The translations under genes were made by a program, and so were the position numbers. Source: Vigna angularis (lineage: Eukaryota > Streptophyta > Magnoliopsida > Fabales > Fabaceae). Taken from it: 64,000 nucleotides of DNA. Shown here piece after piece: positions 23,600-34,725 of this stretch (positions within the stretch are counted from its first letter, which is position 1; every line of letters begins with the position of its first letter). The notes beneath the pieces are model-generated. The model did not search any database, was not told the DNA's origin, and saw only the letters and a list, made by a program, of their open reading frames with translations. The stretch is from positions 124,001-188,000 of the forward strand of contig NC_068973.1 in the NCBI RefSeq assembly GCF_016808095.1. Direction: 5' to 3'.

Positions 23600-26500
23600 T
23601 CATATTTCATAACTCATTCCAATCTTGAGAAGTCTCTTGCAAGGAATTGCCATGGAACTTTGACCTTGTCTGAAGTTCTTTCGAAAGAAACTGTACACAT
23701 AATTCACAATAATCTTATTGATGATGGAGGAGTTTGGATGAGCCACAACCTCTGCTTCTGCCAGCATGTACACAACTTCTTTCTCCAATGCTTTTTCTAT
23801 GAATTTGAGTTCCTCTTCAGCACCATGGATGGATGAGGCAAGGAAGTTAGCAAATAACTTGGTGTCACTCCCCCCTAATGATCGAATGGAGTCGGGTGAA
23901 GCTAATGCTGATTGATTGGTGATTATTCTACTCGAGGAACAATGTGCTTCACTCTTATCACTGCTTTCAACTATCGCTGCTTGTTCAATTGCATTTCCAC
24001 TTCCCTCGACCTCCACCTCCACCATATGGTAGTTCTCCTCTTGAATGAATGCCTTTAGATTTTGTATCAATTCTGACTCAAACTTTGCAAGATCTAAAAG
24101 AAGGTCATTGTAACCATGCCTCACAATACAACGAAAAACTCTGTACTCTCTTGGTTCCACCTACCGAAACAAGAACCTCTCTTCGGATGCAACATTACTC
24201 ACCGGAATTGTTTTAATAGACACAAACACAAGAATTGAATGGACAGATGGAATGCTAGCTATAAGGTGTGGGAATATGGGAGGAATGCCTTGCACCAGCT
24301 CAGAATACAAAAGTCCAATTCCTGGCACTCGCCTTACATTTGGGTTGTTCGCTACTTCATTCAGATATGCACTTGATACCTTGTTTTTTAACTCAAACAT
24401 GTATCTTTCTTTGTGTACATAGTGCCAAATTCCCATAATCGACGTCAAGAACATAGCTGATGCAATTGGAAAATATCCTCCTCCTATAAACTTGATCAGT
24501 TGAGATGTTAAATAAAGTAATTCAATGAAACTGAATCCAAAGAAGAATAATGCCACACGCCATAGACTCTTTTCCCATAAAACGAGCATTATCAGCGAAA
24601 CTAGAGTTGTTGTAATCATCATATCACCAATAACTGCAATCCCTGTGCATATATCCAAGCAAACATTTATGTATGACTCATTTCTCCTACATCTTTTCCT
24701 AACATAAGATATATAAGAAAAAAAAGCATCAATAATAATAATCACTTACCGTATGCATGACTAATCTTTTCTGTGGTCTTGAAGGCAGCACACACCACGA
24801 TACATGTGATCATGAACATGTAGTTTATTTCCAGAATATACACCTGACCATGATGTTTGATGGAAGTGTGCACCACCCTAACTCTTGGAAAACAACCTAG
24901 ACTTAGGGCTTGGGATATAATGGAGAATGCTCCTGAAATCATTGCCTGGCTAGCTATAATGGCAGCAGCAACAGCCACAACAAAAGTTGGCCAATATAAG
25001 GGACCTACATGTTATTTTTAATTATTAATTAGTTCACACGGAGAAATTAATTTATTAAATGTGTCACTTGTTAAAAAAGGACTACTTCCAACTTGTTAAA
25101 TGTATTATGTCTAGATGGTTAAAATAAAATTACTTACCTGGAATGCATTCATAGAAAGTATTGGCTACATTGTCAGGAAACTTCCTCAAATATGCTGCTT
25201 GCCCAATGTATGCAATCACGATTGATGGACATGTAATGAAAGAAAAACTTATCTGCAACACATTATATTGCATCATCAATTTGAGTTCAACTTTAATCAA
25301 TTGTAGCTTGAAACACCTTTTGTGAAGAAATTAACCTTAATAATAAAAGTATTTACTTACCTGAATGGCTCGTACATTAAAGTGACCCAAGTCAGCAAAC
25401 ATAGCCTCCGATCCTAAAATGACATATACGTAAATTAAAATAAAAGGTTGAATAATTTAATCGGAAATAATTAAGAGATATTAGTCACCTGTTATGCATA
25501 AAAAAACTCCTCCAAGTGATAACCATCCATTCTTTCCATTACGTTTGAAGTAATCATATATATATTTTGGATAAAAGGCACGTAATACTCCAATGTCATA
25601 TTTCAATAAGTTGTAAAAACCAATTCTAACGATGAACAAAAACCACACCAAAATAATTGGAGCAAATGAAAATCCCACTTTATCAGTACCAAAACGTTGA
25701 ATAGAGAATAGGACTATCAAAATTGCTATTGTGATTCCCAGAACAGCATCTGAAAAAATAGAAACAACATTAAGCACATTTGAAAGAAATTGCATTTAAA
25801 AGGAGACATGGTAAGACGTGGATGACACACACCTTGACCTAATGATTTACTGATCCCACTTACAGCTGAAAGTACTGCACAACATTAAGCAATATAATAG
25901 TATGAGAGGAGCTTAATTGCTTGGTAATTATATTCTCACATTGATTAGAAAAACATAGAAATATAAGAAAAATTGAGGAACCTGATATTGATGGAGTAAG
26001 AATGCCGTCTCCTATAACCATGGAGGTTCCCATTATTGCAAGAAGCACAAGCACAACTCGTGCAACATTACTGCCCTCGAGTTTCTGTTTTAGTTTGTGA
26101 GCCTGTTTCATCTGACTCGATGGGGTTTCTAGTTTGTAATTAGAAAGCTCCCTATCCTCTGGTTGTTCATTTGGAATCAAACTCATTTTTATGTGCCTAC
26201 ATATTAATGAATACAGTGCAAAGGCTCCACCTGTGAAATTAAAACTCACATAATAAATAATTTACTATCGTGATTTCATATTGAATAACATATCAAGCAC
26301 ACTTATTATGTTAATTTTATCTCACACAATATATTTGATATTTGTTATAAAATTATCATTCTATCATTTTTATTTCAGGTAGTCATAATAAGTTTTCATT
26401 TTTCACTAATAAACATTTACTACTTTTTCTATTTTTTTTTCTCTAATATAAAAAACACACACGGATGTACAAATCCACAGACACACTACTCAGGTTCACG

Positions 26501-28705
26501 CTGCATGCACGTAAAGAAGAAAAAATGCAATATAAATATCTGTCTGTCACCATTTTCCAAACAACCATTTTCCAAACAAAGAGAGGATAAATAGCTTAAA
26601 TTTGATGTAAAAGTTTGGTTATAGATTAAATACAAGGTATATAAAAGTAATATAAACCGCACGTTACTATTTCTTCAGTCTAACGTTTTAGCAAATGAAT
26701 AATGACATATTTGATGTCTTTTTTCAGTACCACGAAAATAATATCAGTAATTATTTACTATATTGTATTATTAGTCGTTTATTTTATTTGTTTAGTTTAA
26801 AAATGAAGTTAAAATAATGAAGAACAAAAAATGATAGAAAGTGGGTTTAAAAAGTACTCTTCAAAACAACAGAAAATGAATAACATGTATTCATCTTTTT
26901 TGTTTGGTGATTAATGAAAAAAAAAATTGGATTTTATAATAATAATTATACAATTGTTTGATTTATTTTCAAGTTTGAAAAAAAAAAACATAATACTTTT
27001 AGGGCGTCTCACCCAGCAAAATCTCCAGAGGTTTCACCTTGCACCTCTACAATTTTCTGAAATACTTGTAATGCATTAAAATGTGATTAATTTTTAATAA
27101 AAGCAGAAGAATCTTTTGACCATATTCTTTGACCCAGAATTCTCAATCTCTATTAAAATATCCTGTTTTTATAATTTAAAGATATATAGTTATTTTTTAA
27201 TAAAATATTAGGATTTTATAAATATATAAATATTTGAATTAATTAAACTAATTATGAATTAAATAATTTTGTTTGTAACTATTTAATATTTATTTTAATA
27301 ATTAATAATACTTAACACTACCTAAAAAATATTTTAAATTTTTCATATCATTTTTAAATAAATTTATCAATTTTAAATAAATTTATTTTTTTAAAAAATT
27401 AAATTAATTCATACTTACCTAATTAAACATTTAGAAATAATATGATAAAAAATTTTAAAATAATTTAATAAACATTTACAATAATATAATTAAAAAAAAC
27501 TATCAAAATCCAAAAGGAGAAACATACGAATTTTAAAATCCGATTCAGATTCGGTGTTTTTGATAATAATAACTTTTATATATCTTTCCTTTATGAATAT
27601 TAAGCACACGTTTTATTAGTTTCATTTGTTATTAAATTTTTTAATTTTTCAACACAAATCAAAATAATAAGCACGTCACAAATGTAAACTTTAGTATATT
27701 ATAATAAAGTCATAAATGAGTAATAATAATAATTAATAATACAGTTATATTGATGTTCACCAAACCTCATTAATTAGAGGATAAATATGAAATTTGAAAG
27801 TACAGAATGAAACTCTTAAAGTTACAGAATAAAACATAAACACTCATTTTTGTAAAAGTGGATATTCTATCCAAGTTTGAGAAAAAAAAACAAATTTTGT
27901 AAGAGTCGATATCTAATCCAAATTTGAGAAAAGAAAACAAATTTGATCCAATTTTGGATTTTTTTTTTTTTTGTAATAGTTGATAACCGATCTAAGTTTG
28001 AGAAAAGGATAAATTTGACAACAAAACCAAAGCATACCGATCTGGGTTTTGTTGGAGTTCAAAATTGGACTACTCCTTTCATTTGGTTTCCAATTAATAT
28101 TTCTTTAGTTTATTATTTTGGTTTCCACTTAATGTTTCTTTAGTGTATTATTGAAATATAATGAAATAGAGAATAAAGAAGGAATGTATCAGGAAGTGAT
28201 AGAAGAATGTGAGAGAAGATTTGAAGAGGAAAAAAAAGTAGGTAAAAAGTGAGACATATGTTTAGAAAAAGAATAGTACCGTTGCCGTTGTCGTTAGCCC
28301 ACAGTACGATGAAGACGTATTTGATCATAGGTATAAAGAGGATGGTGTAGATGATGAGAGACAAAACACCCAAAATATCATCCTTATGCTTGATTCCATA
28401 GGGGAAGGTGCTACCGTATACGTAAAGGGGTGATGTCCCAATATCACCATATACAATTCCTAGACTTTGAAATGCTAAGCTAAGAGTAATTCTCCACCCC
28501 ATCTGTTCAAATAATAAATAAATGAGTACATTTGATTCATAAATTATGAACTGAGATATCTGTATAAGATTACCTTGTGTGCATCCATAGAAACTCTTCC
28601 AGCCTCTAAATTCAGAGAATCTATGCGCCTTAATTCTGCCTCTGCTGTTACACTTATTTCCTCCGTGTTTTTTCTTCCATCAGCTTCTCCTTTTGTTCCA
28701 GCCAT
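23600..28705 (-). pseudogene. HAK5: HAK5-type potassium transporter copy A, early stop in last exon
   Basis: KUP/HAK/KT transporters move potassium with protons at the root plasma membrane; HAK5 is the high-affinity, starvation-induced type. Nine exons match copy B one for one: 28705-28574, 28502-28280, 26230-25982, 25874-25833, 25749-25489, 25413-25361, 25252-25138, 25004-24750 and 24642-23600, all GT-AG. Family motifs: [23 protein letters not shown] and [18 protein letters not shown]. The codon that is CAG (Gln) in copies B and C is TAG at 24161-24163, so the protein ends after 603 of 790 residues and loses about 187 residues of the cytosolic C terminus; the frame beyond is otherwise open to 23600. 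Exon 1 also lacks 42 nt (14 residues, including KERKVSW) relative to copy B. The stop is in the last exon, so the mRNA may escape decay and a truncated transporter is possible. Intron 2 is 2.05 kb. Confidence 0.88.
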
Positions 28706-28770
28706 CTTGACTCTCCAAACACTTTCTTCCTTTTCTTTTTCTATGCAGTTGGAGTTAGTTTGCATTAGTT

Positions 28771-28776
28771 TTTATA
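28771..28776 (-). promoter_or_regulatory. Probable TATA box, HAK5 copy A
   Basis: The minus strand reads CTATAAAAACTAATGC about 70 bp before the ATG. The same word sits in the same place before copy B (39061-39068). Confidence 0.5.
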
Positions 28777-28819
28777 GATACACAAGTCAATTATTATTGA
28801 CATCCTCTTACTGACTGAT

Positions 28820-29756
28820 CCTGCCACGTGTTGATCCTCTACACACCCGATCAGCCAATGATAACGCGCCAAGTCATCACTACTTTCATCACCCAAGACA
28901 GACCCTAATTTTCCTAGCTCCATGTCATCACCATTTCATCACCATCCACCGGAAATCGTGAAGCTCGAACCGCACCTCCATCACCATCAGCTTCGCGTAA
29001 CCACACCTAAGGCCACCATCCTCGCCGGCCACCACGGATCAATCAAAAACCACCATGAATCGTGAAGCCTCCTCACGTCTTCTCTCTCGCGCCACCACCA
29101 TCAACCCTTGAGCAGCGCCGTTTTTGCGAGCTCCTTCGTGTCATGGAAGAACCACCAAACATAGCAAATCGCACCACGCGAAAGAACCCAGAGTCGCGAA
29201 TACCTAATCGCAGAAACCCTCCACGCACAGATCCAACGCGACCCAGAACAGCCACCACTGCTTCTCCTCAGAACCACCATCATCCACCTCATTACCTTCG
29301 TCCAACCCAGCCCGCGAACCCTAAAATCGCAGAGTGTCAATCCAAACCGCAAGAACCACGCGAAATGCAAATTGAAACCACCCAGACGCGAGTTCAGAAC
29401 CCAATTCGGTTCGACATTCGAAAGCCACAAATCAGAATCGCAATACCTGCAAAACCCCAATTCGTTCATCAAGCTTCTCCAATCTACACCGCGAGTTCGA
29501 ATCACCTACAGGAAAACCAAGAACAACAGAACAAGACCACGATAATCATCTTTCTCACACCTGCAGCATCTGCGAAATCGCAAAATGAAAAGCAGAACCA
29601 TGAGTCTCCACGGCGCAGACACCCCCTTGCAAAACGCAAAACCCTCATTTGGACGGAGAAGGAAAATGCCACGTGGCAGACCCTTATTGGATAATGAATC
29701 TGGTGAAAAGGTCAAACCCTGGTCAAACTAGGTCAAGTCACTTATATATAACTTGT
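28820..29756. repeat. GC-rich repeat block between HAK5-A promoter and LAZY fragment
   Basis: This is a GC-rich island unlike its neighbours. On the minus strand its right end reads CCAATAAGGGTCTGCCACGTGGC, close to CCAATAAGAGCTTGCCACGTTGC in the MULE-like element at 19760-19785, so the two may share cargo or family. A 210-codon plus-strand frame (29062-29694) is Pro/Arg/Gln/Asn-rich and lacks domains; I treat it as a composition artefact. No terminal repeats were found. Confidence 0.4.
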
Positions 29757-30965
29757 ACAACTACTTGTAAGTTTTCTACTTCTTTCAATCTTCTTTTCTT
29801 TTTCCCTGCTTGATGCATGCCTTTTCTACAATGGCCTGTGTGATCCATGTAAGATTATTCATTGCCTGCTGAAACAGACACCACACCAGCTTCTCTTCCT
29901 TCAACAAAATCATCGATGGCAGAAATAGAAGCAAACCTATAGAAAACCAGACAGACGAACGAATGTATATGTGTCTTCATGTGTTGAATATTTTACTTAA
30001 TTGTACCAAATCTAGGTTCTTATTTTATAACATGTTTACACTTTCAGATGCATATTGACAATGGTTTTTGAGTTAATTAACTTTTAAAGTGCCTGAAGAA
30101 AAAAAAAAGTTAATCATTTTGACCTTTTTTATGAAGAAACTGATCATCTTTGGAAATGTGCGATCAGATCTATGGAAAAAAAAGCCACCCATGCACCCAG
30201 CAAGCATAGGATATCTTAATCATTTCTGTTTCAATTTTTCCTCTTTAATTTTTTAACCTTTTCATCATAGATCGATCCTAAATCATTACGATCCAGAGGT
30301 GATATGTATATATATTTCTGTCCAATGCTAATGTATGAACAAAATTAGGATAAAGTTTTTTTAACAACTTTTTTTATCACAAATAGTTGTAAATTGTGAT
30401 TAATCCGTTTTAAATAATTTTTTGAAAATAAATTTAAACAAATTAATAAAGTGATGACAAATATCATTGTTATAAAAAAGTTGTTAAAATATTATGATCG
30501 AAAAAATTAATATCATATCTAATGTAACCTATAACTAATTTTATTTCTCATATTTATTTTTTATTTTTGTTATATACATCTTCAATATGTTTTTCTGCAA
30601 TTGAAGGAGACAATAAAAATGGTATAATTCTAATTATAAAAAGTGTGATATTTCCATGGAAGGTTAAGGATAAGCTGCCATATACGATCAATTTTTCATA
30701 TTCCTATACTTTTCTTAGATTATTACGAACTAACTTTCCCATAGTTTAGTAGGTTGGTAGACTGATGATATTTAAGTTGACATATCAGAATTATTTTTTA
30801 CATTTGATAAAATTGTATAGTATTTTTTTCCTGATGCTCAAGAATCTATCCTTTTTCTATTTTTTTCTTATACTAGTACCTGATACATACATGAATAAAG
30901 AGGAATTAAATTATTACAAGAATAATTCAAGGAATTAAATCATTACAAGAATAATTCTAAAAACA
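29757..30965 (+). pseudogene. Copy of LAZY exon 2 end and 5' part of intron 2
   Basis: Sequence from CTACTTGTAAGTTTTCTAC onward matches 13535-14555: the last bases of LAZY exon 2, its donor and about 1 kb of intron 2, with scattered substitutions. Exons 1 and 3-5 are absent. A 160-bp insertion at 30340-30505 distinguishes it from the LAZY gene. It lies upstream of HAK5 copy A and beyond it lies HAK5 copy B, as expected if LAZY and HAK5 were duplicated together and this LAZY copy decayed. The end, near AAGAATAATTC, is repeated twice. Confidence 0.85.
30345..30502. mobile_element. Small MITE in the LAZY intron copy
   Basis: Absent from the paralogous site at 14145-14160. Its ends are inverted: TTTTTTTAACAACTTTTTTTAT near the left and ATAAAAAAGTTGTTAAAATAT near the right. 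Size about 150 bp and no coding content; family not determined. Confidence 0.55.
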
Positions 30966-31440
30966 AATACATGACGTGTTTGGCCAGGCGTGAGAAGGTG
31001 TCAGACAGCCCAAATGTTAAATATCCTGGACGAAGCAAAACAAATACATATACATGACGTGTCCGGTCAGGCATGAGAAGGTGTCGAACGGCCGAATCCA
31101 TTAGCAAATTTCTCTTGAATAAACATCAAAAATCAGGTTTGAATGTAAGTATTAATGCAGGGGCTTGGGTCATTATATTAATCTTAGATTCATCTAAAAA
31201 ATTATAAATATAAATTAAATATAAGAGGTATGTGATTGCATTTACTATGAATTTAAGATTTTGCTCTGATTCCATACAAACTGTTTACTTACTTAAGCAT
31301 CGGAGTACCTTTGATAGGTACTTCGGATCGGTTTAGAGCGAGGACGAAGACGTAGGACGAAGATACAATTACTTGAATGATGTAAGAGGAAAATTGTGAA
31401 GGTGTGTTTGTAGAATTTGTTTGACTCTACACCCGAAACA
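30966..31440. mobile_element. Gypsy LTR remnant (3' part)
   Basis: This ends in CCGAAACA, followed at once by a primer-binding-like TTGGCGCCCATTGTGGGCC (31443-31461). It contains a 75-bp tandem duplication at its left (ACATGACGTGTTTGGCCAGGC and a close copy). The LTR start was not located. Confidence 0.5.
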
Positions 31441-32215
31441 TTTTGGCGCCCATTGTGGGCCGAGTGACTTGAAAAGACCCAATGGTGACCACGAGAAATA
31501 TGAGCTCAGAAGACCCGACATAAATTATCAGAATGTTGCATCAAATGATGGATGAAATGCAACAATGCTACGAGGGAGAGGTGACAGCCCTCAAAGCTGA
31601 GAACGCGGCGAGGGCTGTTAAGGAGAAGGCTCTGGTTAAGGAGGGGGATAAAACCGATCAGGCGGAACGAACAAAGCAAGACTTTTCACCAGCCGGCACT
31701 GTTTAGGCCACTAACACAAAGGTCAGAGAGAATGCAACGAAGACCGTCCCAAAGGAAAGCATTATTGTAAGCAAGGAACATCCTCCCATAAAAATAGAGC
31801 ATACGACCGAGATGTTACCGTTTGTCCCAACTATCATTGAGGTTCACATATCCGCGCAGTTCGCCCCCTCCCCCAGTTCAAGATGTATGACGATTCCACG
31901 GACCCGGAGGACCATATTAAAATTTCCACTAATCGAATGGTGTTTCATACGGGTAACGACGTCATATGGTGTCGTGCGTTCTCCTTGTCCTTGGAAGAAG
32001 AAGCAATGAAATGGTTCAACTCCCTGCCCACCAATTCAATAGAAAATTTTACAAGTATAAAGCGTATGTTTCGGTCAATATCCTATACTAAAAGACCTTT
32101 TAGCAGATGGATCTATCAGAGGATCTGATCGTACCCTACAATGAACAGATAGTTGGCTATGCAGGGGAGCGGGTCAATACCAGAGGATATGTGGAACTCC
32201 AGACCTCTTTGGGGA
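31441..32215 (+). pseudogene. Gypsy retrotransposon leader and gag remnant
   Basis: After the primer-binding-like site, a Lys/Glu-rich leader is followed by a retrotransposon gag domain: MYDDSTDPEDHIK, then EEEAMKWFNSLPTNSIENF (about 31880-32060). The frame needed for the part before MYDD differs from the frame after it, so a frameshift is present. No pol follows; the next sequence at 32220 is unrelated. Confidence 0.65.
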
Positions 32216-32400
32216 CCTGTTGGGATTAAGGATGGCAACGGGTCGGGTCGGGCACGGATAGTGCCTACCTGCAACCCGACCCACTAGATAAATTTGTACC
32301 CGCTACCCGACCTGCTACTCGTGCGGGTACCTGTTTAGAAAATATTCGCGGGTATTTTAAAACCCGCGGATACCCGTAAAAAAAATATTTTATACATTTT
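32216..32400. mobile_element. GGGTCGGGTCGGG-type element end (possible hAT MITE)
   Basis: GGATGGCAACGGGTCGGGTCGGGC starts a GC-rich hairpin-prone stretch with CCCGCGGGTACC-like words. This sequence style is common in non-autonomous hAT-like elements of plants. No opposite end was found. Confidence 0.3.
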
Positions 32401-32424
32401 TAAAATAGAATTTAAATAAATTTA

Positions 32425-32428
<4 letters not shown>

Positions 32429-32485
<57 letters not shown>
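32429..32485. repeat. (TA)n microsatellite
   Basis: About 27 TA units. Confidence 0.95.
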
Positions 32486-32487
<2 letters not shown>

Positions 32488-33242
32488 GAATTAAATTAAA
32501 TATAAATTAAAATTTAATTTAACTTAATAAAATATAATTTTATTTTATTTTTAATAAAATATATATAAAAAAAATTATATATGGCCCAATTATATATGGC
32601 CTAATCTGTAATTCAAGAAAAAAAATCAATCATCAAATTAAAGAAAAAGAAAAAGAAAGGAAATCTAACAATTAAAAAGAAAGATTTTTATCAAAGATTT
32701 TCTTAAAAAAAAATATAAATTTTCTAATTATTAACAAAAACCAAAAATACTCCTAAAAATACCTTTTTAACTATAATTTTACAATTCTAAAGATTTAAAA
32801 GAAAAATCTAAAATTAACCTATTTCTAAACAATTAAAGACTAAAGAATCCTAAGAAAAGATTTTTAGCAAAGAAAAATATGAAAATCTAGAGTGTTATCA
32901 CCAACCTCCATCTTTGAGGCCACGACAACACCACCTTCACCCACGGCTGCACTTTCCTTGCCTCGCTGTTAGCGACGGAGTCGGACGTGATCGTCGGCGT
33001 TGCTGCATCTTTTCCAAGGCATGTCGTCGGCAAGGAGATCCACCAACATTACCACCAGCCCTTTTTCTCAATTATTGTTCAACCTTCTTCCTCCTCTTTA
33101 AATGGGTTTTTTCTGGTTCTGGGTGTTTGAGGTGAAGAAGAAGACAACGATGGGTTGATGGTTGCCGAAATGTTGGGAGAGAGATGGGGTTTCTGATTTT
33201 TTGTGAATTGCAAACTGGCAATTAAGGTTTCTGATTTTGGTC

Positions 33243-33770
33243 ATCATTATTTTCTTTTTTCGCTAATTTAAATATACATGTCATTATTTCATATTATTTC
33301 CTAATTTAAAAAAAACACACACACACAAAGCATGTAGACACGAACAAACATATGCATGCACAAGCGCACACACACAAACAAACATACTCATGAACACACA
33401 AACATTCGGACGTATACATACACGGATGTACACACATGTGTGCACGCACGAACAAAATTATGTTCTTTTGTAATTACTAAGTTGAAAAAATAAATATGTG
33501 CTTGTAATTCTTGATTTAGTTGTTGATATTTATGTATATATATTTCGTTTCCTTATTTTTTTTCTTTTTATTCTCTCAAGATAATATAGTTTAGTAACAA
33601 ATGGTTGAGTAGATTCAATTACATTACATGGCTTTTTATCATATCTATTATGAATATTTTTTATGAATATTAGTATTATGGAGTTCAAATTGACTAGACA
33701 TTAGAATATTTGAAGAGTTGAAGGGTGGACATTCAAAAGATTCTATAGGTAATTGTAAAATAACATGCTT
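33243..33770. repeat. CA-rich repeat, copy 1 (copies at 34155-34665 and 37845-38120)
   Basis: It contains ATATACATGTCATTATTTCATAT, then a run of short ACACAC/GAACAAAC words, CACGGATGTAC, ATTTTCTTTTGTAATTACTAAGT-like text and TTGATTTAGTTGTTGAT. All these elements recur in the same order 910 bp later and partly in HAK5-B intron 2. Confidence 0.75.
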
Positions 33771-34154
33771 AACCATATCTTATGCATAGACCTTTGGACA
33801 TGTGACGAGATCCTTGCAGTGGTTTGGTTGTTCCTTTTATATGGAAGAGGCCTCCTTATTGTTGAGAGGAGAAAAATTCACTTACAAAAACTCTCTAACG
33901 TGTATTCCTTGAGGGATGCTAATTGTATTTATAAGATCAACATGCTAATTGTCAAGATTTAGTTACAAGACAAGCGCATTACAACTCTCATAATAAATTC
34001 TGATTTTTTTTGTTCTATTTTAAAATTATAAACTCACATAAATAGGTAATTAGTATGATATGTCCTTCCTAATAACTTTCACTTTTATTACAAAAATGTT
34101 ATTACATCATTTTTTTTATAACATATACACTACACCCGGTTGTTGTAATAAGTC

Positions 34155-34665
34155 ATAATTTTATTCTATTTTTTCATTAATCTAAATATACACGTCAATA
34201 TTTCATATTTTTTCCTAATTTAAAAAAAACATAGACACGAACATACATACACGGACAAACGTATGCATGCACAAACTCACACACACGAACAAACAGACTT
34301 ATGAACGCACAAACATATGGACATATGCAAACACGGATGTACGTACACGTATACACGCACGAACAAAATTATTTTCTTTTGTAATTACTAAGTTGAAAAG
34401 ATAAATTCTTGATTTAGTTGTTGATAATTATTTATATATATTTGTTTTTTTATTCTCTAAAAACAATATAGTTTAGTAACAAATGGTTGAGTAAGATTAT
34501 ATTACATTACATGGCTTTTTATCATATCCATTATAAATATTCTTTGTGAATATTAGTGTTGTGGTGTTCAAGTTGAATAGACATTAAAATTTTTAAAGAG
34601 TTAAAAGGTGGACATCAAATGGTTCTTTTGTTGATTATAGGTAATTAAAGTAACATGCTTTAGTA
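34155..34665. repeat. CA-rich repeat, copy 2, next to HAK5-B 3' end
   Basis: Same order of words as 33243-33770, diverged by substitutions and small indels. It ends about 60 bp before the HAK5-B stop, so part of it may lie in that gene's 3' UTR. Confidence 0.75.
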
Positions 34666-34725
34666 ACATCAAAATTAAAGAGAAGTTTATATTTATTGTG
34701 CTTAGGGATGGGTGGAAGAGATATG

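Noticed and set aside
24150..24170. GTAGGT at the HAK5-A stop as a splice donor
   Set aside because: Copies B and C have no intron here and coding similarity continues without a break past the stop.
29062..29694. 210-codon plus-strand frame rich in Pro, Arg, Gln and Asn
   Set aside because: Lies in a GC-rich repeat block, has no domain or splice context, and the opposite strand is open as well; composition explains it.
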